A stretch of DNA of 64,000 nucleotides from the NCBI GenBank assembly GCA_964036275.1, contig OZ038433.1:26581485-26645484 (forward strand), in the 5' to 3' direction. Position numbers and translations under genes: made by a program. The DNA comes from Litoditis marina (taxonomy: Eukaryota > Nematoda > Chromadorea > Rhabditida > Rhabditidae). Of the stretch, positions 1-11,900 are shown piece after piece (within the stretch, counting starts at the first letter, position 1; each line of letters opens with the position of its first letter). Under the pieces are notes generated by a model. The model saw nothing but the letters and a program-made list of their open reading frames with translations, was not told the DNA's origin and ran no database searches.

Positions 1-3000
1 TGGCGAAACATCGGCCGAAGTTACTCTTCATCTCAGAGGTCAATATCTTTTCTTTTGATGGAACAAATGCGAAGAGTAATGAAGATATGATCTAAACTAC
101 AGATTAACAAGCTTCACATATGTTCGTTTTGCTCTTCTACTACAGTATTTCTATCCCGTATCCCTGGTATCACTGAATCTGGTTGATACATTTTGCTCCT
201 TTGCAATAACATGAATCCGACTTTCGGTTTAGTTTTTGACTTTCTGTGTTTTGAGTTGGACACACCAGCAATATCAAGCAGTCGAAAATCTAGTTCTTTC
301 TGCTGTTTGAGTGTGGTTTCAACTAGTTTATCAGTGAGCTTTCTATATTCCTGGCCAATGGTTTTCACCACTCCGGAGAGGAAATGTGTGACTTGGTTAG
401 AGCAAGCTATACAGCAGTGAGCATATTATTGACAGTGCATTTCGTGGTATCAAATCTTGTTCGTGGTATCAAATCTTGTTCACTACAGATACCCCAACAG
501 TTCTGTTTCCACTGTCTGACCGTCTGGTTGCCTCCAAGTTCCCCTTTTCTCTCGACTGTCCTCTTTCCACGGCGGATCAAAGCTCAAGTGTCGAGTGGTT
601 CAAGGTAATTAACACGTATTTATGCAATTTAATTAGTTTTCGAAACTAAACTGCATCTCAAATTTGTTTATTTTTGTATCTGAATTTAATTCCAGGACTC
701 AAAACCAATCGTCCCCCTTCTAATGCCTGCTAACCAGAGAAAGAGGTTCCGAGTGGATCGTAACAAGTACGTTTTTTTCGAGATCATGGTTTTTTAACAA
801 CAAAAAAAAGTTAAACAAAAAATGCCCGTCAAAACATGTGAACAAATCAAGTGGCACTCCTCGCATCTACAGTAAATTTCAAATTGTCACACGTTTACGC
901 GAGTAACTATCAGTGAATTTAAAAAGTCATGGCGACGCTATCTCATCCTTTCTCCCTCATTTTCTATCGTTATCAGCCATAATGCACAAATTGAAAGTCA
1001 AACACGAGCAAACTACATCAGTACTGTACTTCTCGACGTTCGAGAAACAGTTCTCAGCAAGAAAAAAAACTTACGAATCGAATAACTCTGCGCCATAAAT
1101 AAGAACATAACAGTTTTTCGTTCCAGACTGCATGTCTCCTCAGCTGATGTGGCCGATTCGGGTGTCTATCAGTGTATGGTGAGCAATGAGATCGGAGTCT
1201 CTACAAGCTCCGCCCATATATATGTGCACGATTCGGCACCGATGTTTCCTTCCCAGGCAATGCCTGTTCGGGTATACGCTGTCAAAGGAACGAATCTAGT
1301 GAGTTGAAAGTCGTGAAGTCATGATGTTGGTTAAGTTCGATTAGTTCCATATCAAATCAATTCCTAAATAATCTTCAAATAGCAGAGGTTGTATTCATGA
1401 CGAACCCGGCTTTCCCATTACAAACTGCTCAAGTATAAGCTGTTTCCTGCTTCGGAATATCGCAAGGATACGCGTGGCGCAAAATAGTACGCAAATTGAG
1501 AGACGCACTATGGAATTACCGGGATGTACTCGCCTATACATAATCAGTTCTCACAAATGTTAATATACTTCTATAAAAAATATTTTCTAGTTTTTCGCCA
1601 ACATGGTTGTTGAATAACCCTCCTCCCTCAACTTTTTTCAATTATTCGTTCAGAGTATTCCGTGCATGTACCAAGCGTCTCCACGTGGTCATTCGCAATG
1701 GACAGACGCGGGTGGCAGCAGAATACCCAGGAACGGGCGGGTCCGGGACCACCAAGGTTCACTCGTCATTCACAATGTACTAGACGGTAGGTTGAGGAAT
1801 TAACTTTTCTTGGAGAATTTCTTAAAGTTGTTTATAAAGTTGTTGTAATCCTGAGAAAAAAAAACAGAATTTGACTCAGGGCGAAAACACGAGAAGTCTA
1901 CTGCTGCCCAATTTAACAGTTTGAAGAATTTCGTCACCGAGTTCGTAAATGTATACGGGGGGCTGTTCAATTACACTCAATTAAAGTAAAAACTAATAAG
2001 TTTGAGATAAGTGATTATATTCTCTCTCTCCCAATCTTTCAGTTTTCCTCTTCATCTCATACGCTACGCAATCATGAGCTTTTGTGGACACGTATTTATT
2101 TGTTCTTGCCTCTCAATCCAACGAGTGAACTTACAGACGATGCCGGCCTGTTCTTCTGCACTGCTCACAACCGACTTGGTAAAGCCCATTCGCAGGTCCA
2201 TCTTACCGTTCTGGGTGAGATGAATGTTTTTTTTCAGATTTAAGTGGATTCGTAAACTGAGACAGTATACGTAAACGGAAAGTTCTCTATGATCACTTTT
2301 TGTTGAAACGAATAGAGCCAATATCTTCTTGCGAAAAGAATCTGCGACATATGATGATCACCTCGTAACGAATCGACGTAAATTAACGAATTAGTGAAAT
2401 ATGGAATTTTTTCTGGTTCGCACTATTCCCTTTTCTTCAATCAGTGTCTATTTACAGACAGTCCACGAGTCCACGTCTCCTCCGTGGAAAAAGGTGTGGC
2501 TCGACGAGCGATGAATATTTCGTGTGAGATAGAAATGGAATGTCCCCCCTCGCAGCCCTGCCCCGAAGCCATGATTCAATGGACGGAAAATGATCGACCT
2601 GTACAGACGACTAATCAGTACAGAAGTAAAGTTAGTCATACAATCTAAAAGCTTTGTCATCTTAAAAGGACCGTTCCTCTCTAATTTGGAGGTTTAAGCT
2701 GATTAGTCGATATTGTAAACATTAAAAAACCACAATCATTCATCTCGGTCTCAACGTCCTGTTTTGATCCGTGTTCTCAAAAATGATACACCGCCGAGTT
2801 CACCTACGTACAAAATTTCCAAAATCAAAGCTGCGAAAAAAAGATTTGTAGATATCATGAAAACAACAAAGCAGTGAGAGATCAAGGATTGCTGCACTAC
2901 AGTAACCCAAATTCTGTTGGCTTCTAATTTGATCCGAAATAATGTGGTTGTTCGCACTTTCTGTATGTAACGTGTAAAACTTCCATCTCAAAACAGAATA

Positions 3001-6000
3001 AATTACTTTTTACATTTTTCACAAACTATTTACATTGTACATTATAGAGGTACGGTCCCTTTGAACACGACATAGCTCCTATTACTGTTGTTGTCTTGCA
3101 CTTGATAGCGCAACACCTTTGACTTCGAAGCACCGTATTAAAAGTGTTTGCCACACAACAACAGCATGGATCTCCTACTGAACCCGTGGTTTTACAATGT
3201 TCCACACGAGATTGGCCACAAAACAAATTAACTGTATCCCAGCTTTGCATTTGTACGCCTTCTTTTCCGGATAAAAGAGCAGTTATAGGGAGATTCCGGA
3301 CATGACAGCTATAGTTTTGTATAGACTTCGGAACTAATTTCGTCTGTTGTCAAAGTGTAATCAATCATTTCCAGGTATATGAACATTCCCGCAACAACGA
3401 TCGAGACCTCTTCGTGAATCAGAAAGTGGATTTAGAGGTGATCAACTTCTGTAATCAGTTTGTTTCAAAACCGATTGTTCAATCCATTTCATCATTCTGT
3501 AACGAATATGACAAAACATTACACTACCGAAAATCCAGGCAAGTATTGACGTATAAACGCCACTCATGTTAGTCAAAATATGCAGTCGTACTGCAATGAA
3601 TTCAAATACTCGTATTCAGGTACCCCGTGATGAGAACGGTCTCGGACGTTTTGCGTGCTCCTCTATTCTGGGGGGAACTTCCGTTGAGGTGACGCGGCGC
3701 CAGTTACCGCCGGCGCCGATATCACTACACGCCGAGAAGGAATCACAGGGAATTCGTTTGTCATGGAGAATGCCGCCCCAACACAGAGAGACTCGGGATC
3801 ATACCGTAAGTTTTCCTGCAGAACTCCTCTGTATTTCATGGAGGAATGAAGTTTAGGTTGGAGGTTTGGAATGGGCGTTGCCATTTTTTCTTGGACGAAA
3901 AAAGATAAGGAACTTGCCCTTGTTTTATTATTGTTCATCATTTGAAATGCGTAATAGTGATTGTCATGTTAAAATTCACGTATATATTGCCAATGAACCT
4001 TTTAGTTCTATACTTGAAATTATACAAATCATACAAATCGACTGCGCAAACACTTGAACTCCTCACAAACGTCAAACGATTTCTACAATAAAGTGTAACG
4101 CAATTTCATATCTAAAAATCGCCATTTAGGAGGTGGGCGGAGTGAACGGCTACCTGATTGAGATGCGAACTCGTTCACAACGAGGCTGGAGAGCAGCCCC
4201 GAGGAATATTGTTGGAAAATCAGAGGCCGATGGGTTCCTCATGGAGAACCTGGAACCAAATATGCCATATCAGGTTAGATAGCCTGTTTCTTATGAAAAT
4301 GGGGTATCATTAAGAATATGACTGAGAGCTTCTCAGGTTCTTGAGATCGTAAAAACACTTTCAGTGAACTGTGTAAAATTACACCAGTGTGCTTGGAAAT
4401 GGTCATTTTTTCCCGCACAAATTTCGTCGAAACCACTCCCTGATCATGTGATGCACCTGGCTTTAACGGCATATGACTATTATTTTTTTCGTTAATCGAG
4501 GGTGTTGATTTTTTTATTATTTTGTGCTCTTCATAATTTTCTATGGTGAAAATGAAATTCTCTTGCAGTTCCGTCTGCGATCGCTCGACGCGTCTTCAAT
4601 CGGAGACCCTTCTCCCCCTTCTGAATGGGTGCACACGCACCCATCCGTACCCAACGCATCCGTGGATGGGGTTAGATGGCGGCCATTGGATCCCAGCACT
4701 CTACTGGTAGAATGGAACCCCATTGAACAGGTAGGTCACGAGGAAACAACAAACACAAAAACAACAACGAAACAAACAACAAACATAAACAATTGATCAA
4801 AGAAGTTTGACTGTTACGAAAATAACCATTATCGAGAACAAAAACGAAAAAGGTTTCATGAATCATAACAAACATATAACTAGGTTTATTTGTTCAGAAA
4901 CATCAGTCGGGAAAGAACTTGCGCTACAGAGTTTCGTGGAGTGAGGGCAGTGCAGATTCGAAAGGACGTGATTTTGAGCCCTCTTATCATGCTCACTACA
5001 TAGGTATAGTCAATGTCAAAGGAATTTCGGGCTAACTGTGTACTTCAGTTTTTGATGTGTACGAGCACATACTTCCTACCGCAACGTCGTATTTAAGGTC
5101 GTATTCAGTAATTCCAGTAACCCGTAAGGGCTGTTCATCTTTGTTACAGTACGTAAGCACACATTTCTCAGGATTTTATTCATTTTTCATGAAAACAACT
5201 TTCATTACAAATTTCACTGGCCCGCTTCCAAAATTTCATCAGAAATAACGAAATACCGTATTTTACTGTTTCGTTGCAGATTCGAAGCACTCACAGGCCG
5301 TGGTTCATTTGAACTCGAGCCGCGGTTGCCGCGCAGTCACCTTGGCGGTTCGACCAATCAACGATGAAGGCCCCGCCCCCTCCAGCACGAATACGGTAGC
5401 ATTACTGAGCAGCACAGGTGAGGTCTACACCAGAATGAAGTATAATTGCCTGGGGAAATAAGGAGAAAAATCATCAAATGTACATGGTGTAGGTTAGTCT
5501 TTGTTGAAGTCTGTTCCTCCGAAATGAAACGGGAATCAGACTACAAATAAATATGGATAGCATACACCTCATACACGTGCTTTGCAAAGGACCAACCCTT
5601 ATGTGCCCTATAGTATGATATCATTTGCGTTTGGGATGTTTGTGTATGATGATATAGTTTATCAAGGTTTTCCGACATTGAATTTGAGTACAAGTTCATA
5701 CTCACTTCACGGAACTCAGAGAATGAACGGAGAGATGTCAGTGTTCGACCCTTATATTAACCAAAAAACACAAATAAAGGCAGGAATAGCAACTTTCGAA
5801 GTGTTTTCCACGTAATCATGAAATTTATTGCCATTCAAACCACAACTGACTATTCTTCAGGGAAAGTGCGAGACGTTCGTCTTGTTGACGTGTTTCCTCT
5901 CAATGCAACGCACGTGAACATCACGTGGGTGTGGGAAGAAGAGAACGATTGTCATACCACGCATGCCATAGAGGTAATTTCACTTCCACTGTAGTGTGTA

Positions 6001-8241
6001 TGTAGGAACATCCCGGCACCAAACTCAACTCTGCGTTTTCTCTTCAAATGATTGATATTCGATTTGACCCATAATTGTTCCATTGTCGTGTTTTGAACAC
6101 GACCTACATTGTTTCGATCGACCATCCCATTCGGGATTCTACTATATCTCATTATCCAGGTGGCGTGTTCCGATGATACCGGAGTCACTGTATCGAGTAC
6201 CATCTCAGCCGATGTTCTCAGCTGGCTACACGGGGGATTCCAGCCGGACACTCAATACAACTGCCACATACGCCCATTCGATGTCAAAGTTGGTATTGAA
6301 ATGAATTGAAGTGACCGCTTAAATCATTTATCACAAGTTGTAGAAAATCTCACGTTTCAGTACAAAACAATAACTATCCTATGTCGAATATACGTCAAAA
6401 AAAGTGCGCTTTGTTCTGATTTTGAGTGATTTTGCGAATTGTTAGAGCTGAAAATAGTCTAAAAATGTAGCTGTTTGTGTTGTTAATCAGACATGAGTTT
6501 TACTGACATGTTCAAGTTATCCAATACATCTTCAACGAACACTAACATTTCTTCAGGGTCACTATGGAAAAGCGAGTAATGAGATCGGAATTCGAACCAA
6601 GCAGAATCCGCCAAGAAAGTCGCCCACAATCAGGAGGTTGTCGCTGAAGCCATTGGTAAGTTCGACCTGTTCCCTACTCTCGAAAAATATTTCATGACGT
6701 GTGTTGGATCTATCAAACCGTTGTGGACAGTGCACTTTCTCTTCTGATAGCGAAGAACCAACAACCGCTCGCCACAGACTACTCAATCTACTGAGCACTT
6801 TGCGTTCATTGTGTGTGTGTGGGGGGGGGGGGTAGGGGGATGTAGACTGAAAATCATATGCAAGTTGAAACCGGAGGAAAAATGTTGAGAATGGCCTCTC
6901 TCCCAAGTTCAGGAACATATTTTGAAGGCTGATGAGAGCGGTTACACCACGGTTTTGGAATGGACCGCAGTGGAATTGCAACACGGGAATCTCAGTGAAG
7001 ACTCTGGTTACAAGGTGAATGAATGTTCCAAACATCATGACGTTCAAAATTTCAAAAAATAATGAAAGGAGAGAAAGTGATCGAGAAAGGAGAAGAGGAA
7101 GAGGGAGGGGGAAGACTTATAGTTACGAGTGTAGATGAAGTTAGAGAAAGAGGAATACAGAAAAAAAAACTGAATAGGCAAGATACAATTGTTCTCTTGT
7201 AGATTTTCATCTTCATATCGGAAACGGCTTCTGACGCTGTTGTGCTCTCGATGCCTTTTTCTCGTCTGATTGACCAGAATAGTCCATCTGCTAGACTGGA
7301 CGGTCTTCGCTTGATGTATATGTACACCATACAGGTGAGCCAACATCTAGGTTGACTAGTGTTTATGTGTTGGAATATTTGTCTCCCCAAATGCTTAAAG
7401 GGACCGTTCCTCTTCATTTTGGAGGTTCGAGCTGATTAGTCGATATTGTTCAAAAACCAAAATCATTCATGTAGGTGTCAACTTCATGTCTTGCTCCGTG
7501 TTCTCAAAAATGTGGCGCGACCACGCGCACGTACATACACCGCCGAGTTCACCTACGTACAAAATTTTCAAAATGTCCATAAAATTACGAAACCATATCA
7601 AAACATGGCCAAAATTACCATTATGAAATCTGTGAAAAAATATTTCTAAATATCATGAAAACTACACAGCAATGATAGATTAAGGATTGCTGCATTACAG
7701 TAGTCCAAATCCTGTTGGTTTCTATTTTGCTCCGTAATAATGTGGTTTTTTGAACTTTCTGTACGTAAGTTATGAACTTTCATCTCGAAACAGAATGAAT
7801 GAATTTTTTCATTTTCCAAAAATCACCTACATTGCACATTATAGAGGTACGGTCCCTTTAATAAAGTATTCTGAAGAAACCTAGGAGTTGGCATATCGTG
7901 AAGCCAAAGTAGCGCCCGAAGTTCGTGAACAAAACTGCCTTTGTTTAATTTGTAGTTTGATGCAAAATAAAGCAGCAGTTGCCGCTGTTTCCAGAAGATG
8001 GTCATTACTACGACACCTACCAGACGTTACATGTGATACATGATGATGATAACCGTGATATATGAAACTATAATGAATTTTCCAGGTGGCCGGCTACAAC
8101 AGCGGAGGTCTTGGTCCCCTCAGTCCACCCCGCTCCATCCGGTTGGGGTCCTCAGACAGTTACGAAAAGGGCACGGCGTCAAATCATATCTGTATCACTC
8201 TTATTACAATACTCATGATATTTGTCTTTTTCTCATTATAG
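1..8241 (+). CDS. contactin/RIG-6-like GPI-anchored Ig-FN3 adhesion protein (5' end outside window)
   Basis: Exons that join in phase: 1-38, 489-604, 696-766, 1127-1298, 1654-1786, 2137-2214, 2458-2630, 3375-3437, 3620-3805, 4130-4273, 4569-4730, 4898-5003, 5280-5417, 5861-5973, 6160-6288, 6557-6655, 6913-7014, 7203-7334, 8086-8241. The encoded chain has the G strand of one Ig domain and three full Ig domains (Cys/Trp core, DSGVYQC, DDAGLFFC and GRFAC signatures). Four fibronectin III domains follow (e.g. IRLSW, LLVEW...LRYRVSW, VNITW, VLEWTAV...AYNSGG-type end VAGYNSGGLGPLSP). It ends with small residues (GSSDS), a short spacer and the hydrophobic tail ICITLITILMIFVFFSL directly before TAG, a classic GPI signal. 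Ig plus four FN3 plus GPI is the contactin layout; the C. elegans member is RIG-6, a neuronal surface protein. Orthology is inferred from architecture. The Ig domains before position 1 are not in the window. Confidence 0.82.
2666..3060. mobile_element. piggyBac-like MITE, copy 1
   Basis: Non-coding element in a contactin intron. It begins next to TTAA (2662-2665) and ends at ACGGTCCCT followed by TTGA, a one-base decay of TTAA. Its termini match the inverted termini of the copy at 7399-7857, and the two share long internal blocks such as GCTGATTAGTCGATATTGT and TACACCGCCGAGTTCACC. TTAA flanks are the hallmark of piggyBac-type insertion. No transposase is encoded, so it is non-autonomous. Confidence 0.72.
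5049..5123 (+). other. possible cassette exon within contactin intron
   Basis: This 75-bp open segment lies between a good acceptor (TACTTCAG) and a good donor (GTAAGG). Its phase fits both neighbouring exons (4898-5003 and 5280-5417), so including it would add 25 residues without a frameshift. The FN3 domain is complete without it. The open frame may therefore be chance. Confidence 0.25.
6712..6790. repeat. dispersed repeat fragment (also at 26399-26549)
   Basis: This intronic stretch shares TCAAACCGTTGTGGACA at its start and an ACCAAC(A/G)ACCGCTCGCC block at its end with an intronic stretch of the SET gene near 26399-26549. The middle differs. The family is unknown and no termini were recognised. 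Confidence 0.45.
6811..6832. repeat. GT/G simple repeat
   Basis: A (GT)5 run passes directly into twelve Gs inside a contactin intron. It is a simple-sequence tract with no other visible role. Confidence 0.9.
7399..7857. mobile_element. piggyBac-like MITE, copy 2 (best preserved)
   Basis: The element is flanked by TTAA on both sides (7395-7398 and 7858-7861). It has inverted termini AGGGACCGT...ACGGTCCCT and lies in the last contactin intron. It is 459 bp against 395 bp for copy 1. The internal sequence has no transposase frame. Confidence 0.8.
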
Positions 8242-8956
8242 TAATGTTTCTGTATTGTTCCGCCTCCAGTCCTATTCTCAAAGTATGCTTTCAGGCACAA
8301 TCTCTTCGGGTATGGTTAACCCGTTGCTCATTTTATGTTATCTGATGTTTTTCGCGTTACTGCTAGTCCAATTCATAGTCATGTCAAATTTGATATGGGG
8401 TGGTTTGATCCCACTACTTTCAGATCATCATTCGAGCATATTTCTATGTAGATCAAACTAAAACTCATAAATAGTCATTCAGTATGCTGGTCGATGTTTA
8501 GTTTGCTGAGATTCACACGTTTGACCGTTTCACGTGACTTAACTATTAAATTCTAATATAATTCTGTACTTTATTATTATATGTCTGTAAGTCTCCTAGT
8601 CTTAACATTCTTCCTCAGTCTTCGCCGGTGAAATGTAAGTACCAAATGCTAAGAACCTTCTAAGATTGTACGTTTGTTAATTTCGCATATTTGAAAACAA
8701 AAGATTTGGTTAGAAAGTATCTTGGACATTAGTTTTCAACGTGATAATTCTGATATGAAACCAAAACAGTGAAAAAGTGTACTACAAACAAAGGTTTCGT
8801 TCACCTTACTATTTCATCATTCATGGTCAATGTACACCAAAGAATACTTTTCATCTCCGGTGAAATAAAACTTTATTATTGAGCTTCTTGAAACAAAATT
8901 ATTGTTTCGGATTTCATCGATTTACAACATTAAACACACAAAATAGATTACAAGCA
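8242..8956. other. convergent intergenic region between contactin and channel genes
   Basis: No coding exon is visible between the contactin stop and the channel stop. The region holds 3' UTRs of both genes and the shared polyadenylation signals at 8864-8877. Confidence 0.7.
8864..8877. terminator. back-to-back polyadenylation signals
   Basis: AATAAA at 8864-8869 reads for the plus-strand contactin gene. TTTATT at 8872-8877 is AATAAA for the minus-strand channel gene, about 80 bp past its stop. They are two bases apart. Another TTTATT lies at 8570-8575. Confidence 0.55.
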
Positions 8957-11900
8957 TCACATTGGATTGTCATCGTCCACTGCCGAGAGGTTCGACAGAT
9001 AGTAGCCCCAGTAACTGAAACATGATCACAGTTAGGGTTGTCCAAGTCAAACTAAAAACTGGACTCGTTTTCCAGATTGAAATCTACTCTCAAACTTTGA
9101 AAAACTCATGAAAACTCGTGCACTCCATTGTTCGCAAAATCCCAAAGTTCCCAGTAGAAGTGTGTCCCCTTTGGTCCGACCGCGCAGGTGAACTTTGGCA
9201 ACGTGTCAATGGAATTTCCAAACTGTTTTTCATTTCATTTAAGCGGTGAAGATAAAATAGTGTGTGAGAGCAGCGCTTCATTCTGGCACAACTTTGATCA
9301 AACTCACGAAATGTTGAAGATGCAGTAGGCAGTCGGGAAGAAAATTGCGCTGAAATGCAACAATTGAAATTGTAGTAATCTTCATATAACTCTTCGTATA
9401 ACGTGGAGAATCTCATGGTACCTCATAATTGCTGCACACCACTTCACCGAACTCATAAATTAGGTTAATATCATCATTTGGTTAGTTCTGATTATTGAGC
9501 CGATTTTGAAGAGTTACTATTTCAAAGTGGCGCAACCCGGAGAGTTCAACATTATGCCAAGGTTTATGAACGACAGAACGTCTCATGGGATATTTGGAAG
9601 CATTCTCCACAGACGGACTTTTCCCACCAAACGTATTTTGCTTAAACAAACAAATGATTGATGAACTGATCGGTTTTAGAAGGAAAAAACTGAAATATAT
9701 TTTGCTCAATACCTGTAGAAATCGACCGTTTCTGGTCGAAGAGGTCCGAGATTCCGCCATTTTTGTCGGAAAATAGCGAAACAAGATCTTCTATTCCGTT
9801 TTCGATGAGCCGTGGGATACGGGACTTCAATGGGCGACTCCGATAGAGTGGGTATCTGGAAAAAATTCAGTTCGAACTTCACCTATATTTAAACCATGTT
9901 CAAATGAAAGTGCTGGCTACCAACTTGATTCTCTTTTATTATAAACCCCGGTTGTGATAGGCATCAAAAACCCAACAATTGAGCTCACCTCTGAAATGAG
10001 CGATTTCAAAACTCAATTGAAAGCGATTTCCATTGTTTACTGCGGTTTTTTTTGCATTTGGATTTCAAGCGTCATACAAAATGAAGAATATGTCCTTGTG
10101 GTGTATTCCATGTTGTACTACAGTTGAAAGTTCAGATAATGTCTATTGAAAAATCAACAACTTCAACTGGTCAGTAAACTTGTTACTGTGCGCAGTTATA
10201 GTGCCTCACATGGGGTTTCATAGTAGGGTTGATAATCGAGTCCAAAATTTCGAGTTTTCGAGTTCTCGAGTTATGAAAATCTCAAGTTGTCGAGTTTTCG
10301 ATTTTTCGATTTTTGAGAAAATCGAGTTGTCGAGTTTTCGAGTTTGAAAAATCTAGTTTTCGTGTTTCAAAAGCAGAAAAATTTCCGAAAAATTTCATTT
10401 TTCAAGTTTCATTCCCAAAAATGGAATTTTCACATTTTTACCTTCCAAACATTCATTTTTCAAGTTTAAAATTGCGGGTTTCGAGTTTTCGAGTTCAAAT
10501 GTTCGAGTTTTTGAGTTATCAAGTTTTCGAATTTTTGAACTTCGAAAATATTTTCGAGTTCCGTCGTGTTTCGAGTTCGTCTTTAACAACCCTATTTCAT
10601 AGTCATAGTTATGTAAAATGATTCCAGGTCAGAATCAATTTGCTTGAATGTAAGAAAAACACTTTTAAATTAACTGTATTGAATAAACTCACATCGCTGT
10701 TGGTTCTCAGTGAGCTGACTCTCTTGTCCACCCAAAACTGAAACCAAATTGATCATTGTTTACCATCGTTAAAATGTTCACGCTAACCCCACAGAGATAG
10801 TTCGAGGGATATCAAGCGATGTTCTTCCACGGTTCGTCTCAAACTTGCATACGCAGATAGATCTTTTTAAATGCCAGAAACGTCAGCGGGATCAAACTAA
10901 AAACATTGCAGATGAAGAACACGCTCCGCTGCATTTTTGTTTGCAGATCGGGGATATGTATTCGGATCAAACTATAACAAAGGTAGATCCTTTTTATCGT
11001 CAAACGAGAATTCAAATGTATGTAAATCGATGTATGATTCACGTACAAAAACGAAATATACTCACCTGTCTGAGTTCGAGATGAGGACTGGTTTGAATTC
11101 CTTTCCAGGAAAATTCCATTTCATCCTCTTCCTCTTCGTCTCTTTTTCTTCTTTTCTTCGGTTTCGGGGGAAGACCGTCGTTTCGCGACATGAAACCGAC
11201 CACTGCCAGCTCGAGCAGAGACAAGAAAATGAACAACATGCCACTGAAAAGATCGAAACTATTTTTCAACGTTCTCTGTCTTTCTTCTTTCGTGAAAAAT
11301 TTGGCGGATTCTAGTGAGAAGACTTCTTGAGAAACGGTACAAGATCGATTGTCGCGCATTTTTCTCTCTCGCAAGAAATTCCATGGCGGTGATGCCCTGC
11401 TCTAATCCACTATTAGCTCCCGTGAGAGGGCGTTATTATTATAATCTTGTTTCTTCTCGATTTAGTTTTTCATTCTTGTTCAAGATTTTTATCACTGGTT
11501 TCCAACCATCTAGTATGTGGCGAACATACTAGCAATGATTCTTTCACATTCTTTCACATAACTTTACAAGAAAACAGTCAGGAGACATTTACTTTCAATG
11601 AAAAGATCCAAAATCTGTCTGCAATTCATCAAAAAGTACCTCAGCATCCAAACATCAATAGCCTTCACATAAGATACCCGAGGTAGGTTCCTGATAATAT
11701 TTCCAAATTGAAAGGTCATTGCCAACAAAGAGTTCACACCCAACATTGTACGTGCCGGGATCGCCCTGCAAAGGAAATTACAGACAGACGTGGGTTGCTG
11801 GATATGGATATGGTTGAAAAGGAAGACGTGATTAAGGGAACGTTTCTCTATGAGTTGGATTGATTGAAAAACATAATTTCACAATCACAACAAAAATCAA

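Noticed and set aside
6562..7047. 161-residue minus-strand frame across contactin exons
   Set aside because: It is antisense to two confirmed FN3 exons and an intron with a G run; a shadow frame.
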